DNA from: Chryseosolibacter sp964438975
GTDB taxonomy: Bacteria > Bacteroidota > Bacteroidia > Cytophagales > Cyclobacteriaceae
Assembly (NCBI GenBank): GCA_964438975.1
Contig: CAYTMU010000009.1
Location: 1 to 64,000, forward strand
Reading direction: 5' to 3'
DNA length: 64,000 bases
Shown here: one piece after another, positions 1 through 7,745 of the stretch
How the letters are laid out: every line of letters starts with the position of its first letter
Numbering within the stretch: position 1 is the stretch's first letter
The notes under the pieces: generated by a model
Seen by the model: the letters and a program-made list of their open reading frames with translations, nothing else
Database searches by the model: none
What the model was told of the DNA's origin: nothing
Program-made: the position numbers and the translations under genes

Positions 1-93
1 ACTCACCACTCACCACTCACCACTCACCACTCACCACTCACTACTCACCACTCACCACTCACCACTCACTACTCACTACTCACCACTCACCAC
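1..93. repeat. Heptanucleotide tandem repeat (ACTCACY), 13 units
   Basis: Thirteen uninterrupted 7-bp units ACTCACC or ACTCACT fill positions 1-91, followed by a partial ACC. The only variation is C/T at the seventh base (units at 36, 64 and 71 end in T). The tract begins at the window edge, so it probably continues to the left. Its right end carries the last codons and the stop codon of the minus-strand pectate lyase gene that ends at 76. Seven is not a multiple of three, so gain or loss of a unit upstream of that stop would change the C-terminal frame. Confidence 0.97.
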
Positions 94-1368
94 CGGGTAT
101 CCTCCCGCTTCCGTCTCACTGTGAATAATTCTTCCTGATCCTGTTCTGACACCATCGATGATACTCTTGTCGATGGCGTCCCGGTCCCAGTAGAACGCTC
201 CGGCATTGCTGAGCACATGCTCTTTTACATCCTGAGACGGAAGTGCGTAAAGACCCTGAGGCCAGATGGCCGGAGCGGGAATAAAGTTCGCTTCTCCCCG
301 GAAAAGAGCGGCTGGAAAATTTGAAACGATCCGGTTGTCATTCCAGTACACATCCACCGGGCCGCCCTGGAAGATTCCGGCGGCAATCTTGTCGGATGTA
401 TCATGTCCATACTCAATGCAGTTAGCGGCTACGCTCAGAATACCGTTTTGAATTTCGCGTCCGCGCCATTGCGAAGGTACCAGTGCGTAGTGGACCACTG
501 CTCTGCCGGGATTGTAGATGAAATTGTTCACAACAGCAACCCGACTTCCCCCCTTGCAGAGCGGATGCCGGTCCACGTTGTTGGCATACAGATTTCCGTA
601 GAGCAGTATCTCAGTCGCATTGTCATGCACCAGCGTGCCTTTCGAATGTTCTACCTTGGCGTGCGTGGACATGCTCAGGCCATGGGCAATGATACAATTG
701 CTGATCGTCACCTTGTGCGAGGTGTTACTGCGCCATTCCTCAGGGTTTTCACCGTCGAACCGAGGACCTGATGCGGATAGGTTCTCGTCTGTCGCCCAGG
801 TTGTCGAACAGTGATCGATCACTACGTTGTAAGCACCGCTCCCAGTCGATATTCCGTCTACTTCCCATCCGCTTTTCTTCGCTTGCTCTGCTTCACCCGG
901 CCGGATCTTGATATGCTGTACGATCACGTCATGCGCGGTAATTCCCAGACCACCTCTGATCAATGTGATTCCCGGTGAAGGTGCTGTCTGTCCTGCAATG
1001 GTGACATAGGGGTTCCTGATGTGCAGCGAACTCCTGTTCAGGTTGATAACGCCGGCGACTTCGAATACAATGATGCGCGGCCCCTCGGCTTCGATCGCTT
1101 CGCGCAGCGATCCATCCCCTTCCGCGTTAAGGTTGGTCACCACGATAACTCTACCCCCGCCACCTCCTTTAGTATCCAATCCAAAACCGGTGACGCCTGG
1201 TAAGACCGGTAACCCAATAACCGATCTTACCGACAGCGAAGTATCAGCTGGTAAGCCTCCTCCTCTGTTACTGGCATCATCCTGCTTAATGAGAGTCTGC
1301 TGCACCGGTCGCGAGCACGCGACAAGCAAAACAACAATCATCACCCCCCAACCTTGAATCTTGAACAT
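76..1368 (-). CDS. PL1-like pectate lyase, lipoprotein form
   Basis: Predicted right-handed beta-helix pectate lyase (polysaccharide lyase family 1-like) of 430 residues, the last gene of the pectin-type PUL. The sequence has the usual PL1-type blocks: GGRVIVVTNLNAEGDGSLREA, then a PRIIVFEVAGVI strand, an IDHCSTTWATDENLS block, and GNLYANNVDRHP, whose Arg is in the position of the PL1 catalytic arginine. The start is the ATG at 1368. A TTG one codon upstream is less likely, and AAGG precedes the ATG. The N-terminus is a lipoprotein signal with lipobox LVAC (Cys18), so the enzyme is probably membrane-anchored. The paralogue immediately upstream has an ordinary signal peptide instead. The C-terminus ends within a heptamer repeat and is about 16 residues shorter than the paralogue. 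Exact substrate preference is not visible. Confidence 0.88.
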   Translation of the reverse strand: MFKIQGWGVMIVVLLVACSRPVQQTLIKQDDASNRGGGLPADTSLSVRSVIGLPVLPGVTGFGLDTKGGGGGRVIVVTNLNAEGDGSLREAIEAEGPRIIVFEVAGVINLNRSSLHIRNPYVTIAGQTAPSPGITLIRGGLGITAHDVIVQHIKIRPGEAEQAKKSGWEVDGISTGSGAYNVVIDHCSTTWATDENLSASGPRFDGENPEEWRSNTSHKVTISNCIIAHGLSMSTHAKVEHSKGTLVHDNATEILLYGNLYANNVDRHPLCKGGSRVAVVNNFIYNPGRAVVHYALVPSQWRGREIQNGILSVAANCIEYGHDTSDKIAAGIFQGGPVDVYWNDNRIVSNFPAALFRGEANFIPAPAIWPQGLYALPSQDVKEHVLSNAGAFYWDRDAIDKSIIDGVRTGSGRIIHSETEAGGYPVVSGE

Positions 1369-1384
1369 CAAACCTTAAACCTTA
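1350..1384. repeat. Degenerate heptamer repeat (AACCTTR-like), 5 units
   Basis: Five consecutive 7-bp units read AACCTTG, AATCTTG, AACATCA, AACCTTA, AACCTTA. The minus-strand ATG of the downstream lyase gene (1368-1366) lies in the third unit. The first codons of that gene and its AAGG ribosome-binding motif are made of repeat units. The unit sequence differs from the (ACTCACY) tract at 1-93 but has the same period. Confidence 0.85.
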
Positions 1385-1386
1385 AC

Positions 1387-2691
1387 TTAAAACCTCCACT
1401 CCTCCGCTTTGAATTTGCGGTACACCGGCTTCACTACCGGATAGCCACCCATATCAGTTTCGCTGCTAATGATGCGTCCTCTTCCCTGCCTGACATCGGA
1501 AATGATCATCTTATCGATCGGATCGCGATCCCAGGGAAATGCTCCGGCGTTCTCAAGTACATATCCCTTTACTTCATCGGGCGGGATCGGCACAAGACCC
1601 TGAGGCCATATGGGAGGAGCACTGACAAAATTCCCGCGACCGGTAAAGAGGTTGACCGGGCCTGCGGCCTTAACGTAGTTGGATTGCCAATAAATATCAA
1701 CGGGCTCCCCCTGAAACTTCATGATCGGAATATCCTTCTCGCTATCGGGCCCGAGCTCATAGTAGTTAGCGACCACGCTCATGAGGCCTCTCACGATCTC
1801 ATGGCCACGCCATTGCCCAGCGATCATCCCGTAATGAACCACATTCTTTACGGGATTAAAAACCAGGTTATTGACGATAGCTACCTGTGCTCCTCCCTTT
1901 ACAAGCGGGTGACGGTCTACATTGTTAGCGTACAGGTTACCGTAGAGAAGTATCTCGGTTGCATTGTCGTGGATCAGGGTTCCTTTTGAATGTTTGTACT
2001 TTCCGTACACATTGCGGTTGAGGCCGTTAGCAATGATGCAATTACTGATCGTTACCTTATGGGAAGTATTCTTTCGCCACTCGTCAACGTCTTTTCCTTC
2101 GAAACGCGGCCCGGAAGCCGATAAGTTTTCATCTACCGCCCATGTCGTGGAGCAGTGATCGATCACGACATTGTAAGCACCGCTGCCGGTACTGATTCCG
2201 TCAGGCGACCAGTCGCCGGGGCCATCAAGCGATTCTCCGGCCGTGCCCGGTCTTATTTTCAAATGCTGAATGATGACCTCATGTGTTCCAATTGCAATAC
2301 CACCTCTGACCAACGTCACTCCGGGAGAAGGGGCGGTGTAACCTGCAATGGTAATGAAAGGGTTGCGAATCCGCAGCGATCTCTTATCGAGATCGATGAC
2401 CCCCGCCACCTCAAATACGACAATACGCGGGCCATCCGCCTCGATTGCTTCCCGCAATGAACCACTCCCTTGCGCGTTCAGATTACTCACCACCATTACT
2501 CTTCCTCCTTTTCCCCCAATTGCATCAAGGCCGAAGCCAGAAACTCCTGGAATCACCGGCGAGCCATTCGGTACATGCTTCGCAAGTTGAGCAACGACGG
2601 AGAACGTGGTAGATTGAAAAACGAGCACGATCGCGACTATTGCAACACTTCTCGTCAGGTTTTTCCGAAATGGTCGTGATCTTGCAATCAT
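1387..2691 (-). CDS. PL1-like pectate lyase, secreted form
   Basis: A 434-residue paralogue of the following lyase, similar along almost its whole length. A signal peptide of about 35 residues (ending FSVVAQ) predicts export to the periplasm. The beta-helix core has GGRVMVVSNLNAQGSGSLREA, a DGISTGSGAYNVVIDHCSTT block, and GNLYANNVDRHP with the presumed catalytic Arg. The C-terminus is longer than that of its neighbour (ends KFKAEEWRF). The ATG at 2691 lies 8 bp after the esterase stop, so the two are almost certainly co-transcribed. The tandem arrangement indicates local duplication. The family assignment is firm; whether it cuts homogalacturonan or rhamnogalacturonan is not shown. Confidence 0.9.
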   Translation of the reverse strand: MIARSRPFRKNLTRSVAIVAIVLVFQSTTFSVVAQLAKHVPNGSPVIPGVSGFGLDAIGGKGGRVMVVSNLNAQGSGSLREAIEADGPRIVVFEVAGVIDLDKRSLRIRNPFITIAGYTAPSPGVTLVRGGIAIGTHEVIIQHLKIRPGTAGESLDGPGDWSPDGISTGSGAYNVVIDHCSTTWAVDENLSASGPRFEGKDVDEWRKNTSHKVTISNCIIANGLNRNVYGKYKHSKGTLIHDNATEILLYGNLYANNVDRHPLVKGGAQVAIVNNLVFNPVKNVVHYGMIAGQWRGHEIVRGLMSVVANYYELGPDSEKDIPIMKFQGEPVDIYWQSNYVKAAGPVNLFTGRGNFVSAPPIWPQGLVPIPPDEVKGYVLENAGAFPWDRDPIDKMIISDVRQGRGRIISSETDMGGYPVVKPVYRKFKAEEWRF

Positions 2692-2699
2692 ATCAGAAG

Positions 2700-4910
2700 C
2701 TACGGTTTAAGCCACTCACCGAAAACATCCGCTGGAGAAGCCTGGGCGCTCGAGCGAACTTGCAACTGTTCACCCGCATTCATGGCCCGATAGCGCTGTG
2801 TTACAACGGCGAAATCTTTGACCGCGGTCGCTTTACTATTTGCGGCATCGACAGCGTTAACGATAAGCTGCTTCCGCGGAGCGACACTGGCCGACAAGTC
2901 GGGAAGATCATAGCCATTAAGCGCACCCGCAACGGCGTTCAACGCGAACCGGGGCGAGTATTTCTGCGTGGTTACAAGCGAGTGATAAGATGTGAGAGGA
3001 CTGATCAGAGCGATCCTCTTCAACCCGTCGTAAAACGCAGCAGCGTGCTGCAACACGGGGGTCATATTACCTTTTGCAACTGCATAGACTTCTTCAAATC
3101 CATGAACTTTTTCGAGTGTCGTTGCAAGCCGTATAACATCACTCGCACGGACTGCTGCTATGCTTCGCTTTGTCAGCATGGATCCAAACCATGTGTTGTA
3201 AGACACATTTTCGATGTGGGAATCACCGCGAAAAGTTCCGGGACCTGTCTCCCCGGTACCAAGCAAGTCGGCCGCCAGCACCGCGAAGCCCTGACGGCGG
3301 AACCACTCAATATCATTTACACTCGCGGAATCAAGCGCCTTTCCTTCCGGATGCAGGTAGATCACAACCTTCGTTGCCTTTCCCGCGGAATGATGAAGCA
3401 AGTACGGCGTAACATAATCACCTTCTCCTTCAATAAAATATTTCTCGGTCAGAAGTTCATCCTCTCGATAGCTCCCGGTGAAGAAAGGTTCATGAACACC
3501 CGAAGGTGCCCGGAATCCGGATATTTTCTTTGCCTCCTCCACCGCAGCGGGGATGTGCTTGTCGAGATCCTCCCGGGATCTCTCCAGCGCACCACGCAAT
3601 CTGTCTGCTTCTCTTCCGTTCATCTTGAACGTTGTTACTCCCTGGAACGAAGTCGTCGCCTGACCGGTAGGCGTCACTTGCATCTCCTCAGGCGTCAACG
3701 GTTCAACGTCTTCGTCAACCGAACTTCCCGGGTTGTTGAGGTGCTTCTGAAAAAACGCGTACTTTACTTCGCGGTTCGCCTTCGTTGACTCATGGATTCC
3801 AATATCTTCTATCATCTGAAGATTCTCTTCCTGACCGTAGGCACGGTAAACCTTTGATACGTCTCTCGCAGTTTCACGCGCACCCTGAATGGCGAAGAAG
3901 TCGTTCGTGGTCGTGACGATCAGCGTCGGCTTTGGTGCTCTGACCATGAGATAGTCGGAATGATCAATACCGCGCTCGATCTCAAAAAGCAAGTTCTGGT
4001 CCGCATCCTGGGGACCGATAGACTGCAGCAGGCGCTTGCGATTGGTTATCCAACACTCCGGCGCTGACAAATAGATACGGTCGTCAACCGCGGCAATAAA
4101 TGCAGACTGCGTCCCGCCTCCCGATCTCCCGGTAATTCCGATCCGAGCTGGATCAACCTCCTTGCGCGTCATCAGGTAATCGACCGCCCGGATGCCATCC
4201 CATATCATATACCGCGCAATCGCGTTCCCAGTCACAAACGCCTGCAAACCAGGATAGGAGTGTTGAACCACGGATCCTCCCCGCAATGTCGAGCCGCCCG
4301 TTTCCGGATTGATGTATTCAAGTCTCTCGCCCTGCCCGATCGGGTCGAAGGCGAAGACAGCAAATCCTTTCTTTACAAAATTGAGTATCTCGTGCTGATA
4401 TCTCGCATTATCATATGACGCCGGATTGTGGCCACTGCAGTAGATGACGGCCGGCAACTTCTCGTTCCGCCTCTTTCCCGATGGCAGGAAAAGTGAGGAC
4501 GTCACATAGAAACCTGGCAACGATTCAAACACAATGTGCTCGACTCGAAAGCCCTCCTTCCGGATCGTCCGCGTTACCCGTGCATTAAGGGGGGTCTTCT
4601 CAGGAAAAAGATTCATCGCCTCACGCAACCGGTTCTTCACTTCCTGCTGCCGCGCCTTCCAATGATCGAGTGATTGATCTTCCTCCCATGCGACTCTCTC
4701 ACCAATGAGCGTGTAGGCTTCATCCATAAGGAAATCAAACAGCGGATTCTTTACGTTGTCGTAATAGGTCCATTGCAATGTCGCCTTGTTAGACGTGGTA
4801 AAAACCTCGCGGTTGATCTCCTGGCCGTTCGCCGCAGATCCAGACAATACCACCAGCAAACAAATCCAACACACACTTCTGAGACCACCAATCAAATTAC
4901 CGTCCTCCAT
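2700..4910 (-). CDS. Two-domain alpha/beta-hydrolase, acetylxylan esterase-like
   Basis: A 736-residue exported esterase with an N-terminal signal (hydrophobic to about residue 28, ending SAANGQ). The first alpha/beta-hydrolase domain (about 130-400) has the nucleophile elbow GRSGGG with Ser263. Plausible partners are Asp337 (TTTNDFF) and His373 (GIHEST). A second alpha/beta-hydrolase-like domain (about 470-736) starts with VVIYLHPEGKA and AVLAADLLGTGETGPG. At its elbow it reads AVAKGNMTPV with no serine, so it is probably non-catalytic. The family resembles AXE1-type acetylesterases. In this PUL the likely job is removing acetyl groups from pectin so that the neighbouring lyases can act, but the substrate is inferred from context only. 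Confidence 0.8.
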   Translation of the reverse strand: MEDGNLIGGLRSVCWICLLVVLSGSAANGQEINREVFTTSNKATLQWTYYDNVKNPLFDFLMDEAYTLIGERVAWEEDQSLDHWKARQQEVKNRLREAMNLFPEKTPLNARVTRTIRKEGFRVEHIVFESLPGFYVTSSLFLPSGKRRNEKLPAVIYCSGHNPASYDNARYQHEILNFVKKGFAVFAFDPIGQGERLEYINPETGGSTLRGGSVVQHSYPGLQAFVTGNAIARYMIWDGIRAVDYLMTRKEVDPARIGITGRSGGGTQSAFIAAVDDRIYLSAPECWITNRKRLLQSIGPQDADQNLLFEIERGIDHSDYLMVRAPKPTLIVTTTNDFFAIQGARETARDVSKVYRAYGQEENLQMIEDIGIHESTKANREVKYAFFQKHLNNPGSSVDEDVEPLTPEEMQVTPTGQATTSFQGVTTFKMNGREADRLRGALERSREDLDKHIPAAVEEAKKISGFRAPSGVHEPFFTGSYREDELLTEKYFIEGEGDYVTPYLLHHSAGKATKVVIYLHPEGKALDSASVNDIEWFRRQGFAVLAADLLGTGETGPGTFRGDSHIENVSYNTWFGSMLTKRSIAAVRASDVIRLATTLEKVHGFEEVYAVAKGNMTPVLQHAAAFYDGLKRIALISPLTSYHSLVTTQKYSPRFALNAVAGALNGYDLPDLSASVAPRKQLIVNAVDAANSKATAVKDFAVVTQRYRAMNAGEQLQVRSSAQASPADVFGEWLKP

Positions 4911-4958
4911 CAGAATACTCAGTTAACTCTTTTTTTCACCGCTACCCAATCGCATCAT

Positions 4959-5990
4959 CTACTCGACCACCTCAGGAGCATACTCTTGAAAAGACACTCC
5001 CTTATCGCGAAACACAAGCGTGTCCTTCGCATTATGTATGAATGTACCATCATCTACGACGTAATCCAGGTAGATAGCGTGGCGTGATTCACCCCCCCAA
5101 CTCTCAGTATTCTTCGAAAACTTTGCAGTACCGCTTACCGGGAAAGGCGAATCCGTCGACTCTTCAATTGTTCCGTTGCCCTGGTCGTCGAAAGTGATCA
5201 GCATCTCAAAGTTGCCGGGGCTTGATGTATTGTCTCTGACGACCCGGTTGCTGTAAAGCACTGTGTTCATAGAAGCCGTTCGGACATTGACCACCTGGTC
5301 ACGCTCGACATACCGGTTCCGATAGACATTCGTTTCTATTACCAGTCCTGCATCGGACACGTCAGATTTTCCCCGAGCGAGATAGTTGCCGTGATACGCA
5401 TTGACATAGTTGATGCCAAACAGCGTAAAATCTTTGGGGAGGTTTACCCAATCAGTAAGCACCCTTCTGTCAGGGTTTTCCAGTTCTGTCTTCCCCGTAA
5501 GCAGCGAATCCGAGCTCACGCTCACGATGCGAAGGGGTATCACATAAGTCGTGCCGGTTGGTCCGATGGCGGCCGGGTCGGTGAAAAACGCGTCGGTAAG
5601 TTGTACATCGAGCGCCCCGGACAACTTCCCTTTGGGGATAACGATCTGCGAATTGTTGCTAAGCGAGTAGAAGCTGGCAGGCAACGGTAGTATCTTGGTA
5701 GTTCCGAGATATAGATCGTCTGTGAGGGATTCATCGATGACATAGTCGATGACAATATCCTTTCTATTCTCATACACCCCACCCATCGTAGCGGAGATCT
5801 GAAACCTGTGTGCTTCGTCGTTTGAGTTATCAAAGACATAGTCGCCAAACACGAGTGTCCGCACCGGGTATTGATAGGGAAAGAATATCGAGGTAAACTC
5901 GTTGTCGACAAAATGGACGTCCTCGTTATAACAGGACGCCATCGCAACAACCATCAGCGCACCGGCGATTTTGATTAAAATTCTTTTCAT
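4959..5990 (-). CDS. DUF1735-type PUL surface lipoprotein
   Basis: A 343-residue lipoprotein with lipobox MASC (Cys20) followed by acidic YNEDVHF. The N-terminal part (SIFFPYQYPVRTLVFGDYVFDN, then MGGVYENRKDIVIDYVIDE) matches the pattern of DUF1735/BT_3987-like domains found in SusE-position proteins. The C-terminal half is an all-beta domain of the kind paired with it. Such proteins sit on the cell surface and are thought to bind glycans next to SusD. I chose the ATG at 5990, which begins the lipoprotein signal, rather than an ATG at 6026 that would add 12 residues and abut the SusD stop. The glycan is unknown. Confidence 0.75.
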   Translation of the reverse strand: MKRILIKIAGALMVVAMASCYNEDVHFVDNEFTSIFFPYQYPVRTLVFGDYVFDNSNDEAHRFQISATMGGVYENRKDIVIDYVIDESLTDDLYLGTTKILPLPASFYSLSNNSQIVIPKGKLSGALDVQLTDAFFTDPAAIGPTGTTYVIPLRIVSVSSDSLLTGKTELENPDRRVLTDWVNLPKDFTLFGINYVNAYHGNYLARGKSDVSDAGLVIETNVYRNRYVERDQVVNVRTASMNTVLYSNRVVRDNTSSPGNFEMLITFDDQGNGTIEESTDSPFPVSGTAKFSKNTESWGGESRHAIYLDYVVDDGTFIHNAKDTLVFRDKGVSFQEYAPEVVE

Positions 5991-6026
5991 ATTGAAATAC
6001 GTTTTTTTTGTAAAAGATAACAACAT

Positions 6027-7745
6027 CTACCATCCGGTGTTTTGAATGAGCATTTCGTTCCTGATGATCTCGTTCTGCGGTATCGGACCGTAGAACGCCT
6101 TGGGTGTCTCGAACCTTCTGTTTTCAACAAGAACTTCCGTGAAGTGACCACCGGTAACGGACACACCGTTCACTGGTTGGTCGATCACATCCAGGCGCCA
6201 TCTGCGAATATCCCAGAAGCGGTGACCTTCAAAGCTGAGTTCGAGCCTTCTCTCGTTGCGGATAAGCTCGCGCATATCCTCCTTCGCGGTAACCTCGGTC
6301 AAATACTGATCGGGTTGATCCATGCCGGCGCGCTTCCTGATCTCCGCGAGGATTGAGCGCGGGGTAAAACCATATCCATTCGGATCCTCATCCGGTCCCC
6401 AGGCTTCGTTTGCCGCCTCTGCGTAGTTGAGGAAGATCTCCGTATAACGCATGTGCGTATAGAAGTGCCTGCGATTTTGCGGCGCTACAGGATCAAGATT
6501 CACATCCTCGCGCAACAGCTTCTTCAAATAATATCCCGTACGCGTCGAATAAATGTTAAGGTTCAGACCATCCAGTGTAGGGCTCTCAGGACTCACGTTG
6601 ATCACACTACCCCGCAGGTTGGTACCATGCCTCACCACCGTTGACTCAAGTCTGGGATCTCTGTCCGCATATGGATTTTCTGCGTCATATCCGCTGGAAG
6701 GATGATCAATGGGATATCCGTTCTTCATAGGAAATGCGTCGACCAGATTCTGCGTGGGATTCACACGTCCGTTACCGAACAATGAAGGGGGAAAGTTTTG
6801 CGTTTCCAGGTTTCGGTTATTAACAAAGTTCGCGCGCCAGAAAATATCGGGGTTACTGACATCGGTATCCTGATTGTAAAAATTCCTGTCGGCGGCGAGT
6901 CCGGCGACGCCGCCGATCTCGCTGAGCAATGAAGCGGAGAGCGCGGCGGCCTCCGCAGCTTTCGAAACGTTATAGCTTCCGTTGTTATACGCGGGGCTCG
7001 AGGCAATGAGCGCCGCCTTCGCCTTCAGTGCTGTGACGATCTTACCCTGGATCCTACCCAAGCTCTGAACACCCATTACCCTGAGCGAATCATTGGTGTC
7101 ATAGTTGTTATGCCATGTGTAGGGAAGCAGTTCAAGTGCCTTGTCAAAATCGGAATTGATCTGCTCCAGGACTTGCCCGTACGATGCCCGGGGCAGTTTG
7201 TAGACCTCATTCACCTCGATTAGCCGCGTGACGATGGGTACGCCCAGTAGTTCTCCGTCCTCCGCCACTCCGCCATGTGTGATCAGCAGACGAAGATAAA
7301 AGTAGCCGCGCAGCGCATACGCTTCACCCGTGTTCTTGTTGAAGAAGAGTTGGTTCCGGTTTTCGCTTTGCCAACTCCACTCTACGTCTTCCGCGACAGA
7401 AAGCAGGAAGTTGAGGTGGGAGATCGCTGCGTAAGCATCGTTCCATTCGGAGACAGGTGAATATATCGGCGACCACTGCCCTGTCGCCATCCGCATGAAG
7501 GCGTTGTTCTTGTCGTTAGACACCGCATCATCCGTCGCGACTTCGGAGAATGAATACCCCGTAGGCAAATGCCGGTACGCACTGTGCAGGAGTCCTTCCG
7601 CATAGGCAGGATCGCGCAGTACACGCTGCATGGTCTGCTGATTGTCTTTCGCAGGCTCCAGTATATTTTCGTCACACCCGGCCACGACGGCGAGCAATGC
7701 GATCAATAGAACTCTTATAGCTTTGACTTTCATATCTTTTCTCAT
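6027..7745 (-). CDS. susD: SusD/RagB-family glycan-binding lipoprotein (pair 2)
   Basis: A 572-residue SusD-like outer-membrane lipoprotein that forms the lid over its SusC partner and delivers oligosaccharides to it. The lipobox is VAGC (Cys24). The C-terminal RagB/SusD signatures are present: YTEIFLNYAEAANEA, then IRNERRLELSFEGHRFWDIRRW near residue 500 and a C-terminal PIPQNEI. The ATG at 7745 overlaps the TAA of the upstream susC by one base (TAATG). An alternative ATG at 7733 (MKVKAIRV) gives an equally good lipoprotein signal. It is the second of two adjacent SusC/SusD pairs in this PUL. Confidence 0.93.
   Translation of the reverse strand: MRKDMKVKAIRVLLIALLAVVAGCDENILEPAKDNQQTMQRVLRDPAYAEGLLHSAYRHLPTGYSFSEVATDDAVSNDKNNAFMRMATGQWSPIYSPVSEWNDAYAAISHLNFLLSVAEDVEWSWQSENRNQLFFNKNTGEAYALRGYFYLRLLITHGGVAEDGELLGVPIVTRLIEVNEVYKLPRASYGQVLEQINSDFDKALELLPYTWHNNYDTNDSLRVMGVQSLGRIQGKIVTALKAKAALIASSPAYNNGSYNVSKAAEAAALSASLLSEIGGVAGLAADRNFYNQDTDVSNPDIFWRANFVNNRNLETQNFPPSLFGNGRVNPTQNLVDAFPMKNGYPIDHPSSGYDAENPYADRDPRLESTVVRHGTNLRGSVINVSPESPTLDGLNLNIYSTRTGYYLKKLLREDVNLDPVAPQNRRHFYTHMRYTEIFLNYAEAANEAWGPDEDPNGYGFTPRSILAEIRKRAGMDQPDQYLTEVTAKEDMRELIRNERRLELSFEGHRFWDIRRWRLDVIDQPVNGVSVTGGHFTEVLVENRRFETPKAFYGPIPQNEIIRNEMLIQNTGW

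Noticed and set aside
1..93. Possible CRISPR-like or direct-repeat array
   Set aside because: The 7-bp units are contiguous with no spacers, so it is a microsatellite-type tandem repeat.
2640..3788. 382-codon plus-strand open frame
   Set aside because: It is antisense to the esterase gene, has no family features, and its sequence is Arg/Cys-rich as expected from a shadow frame.
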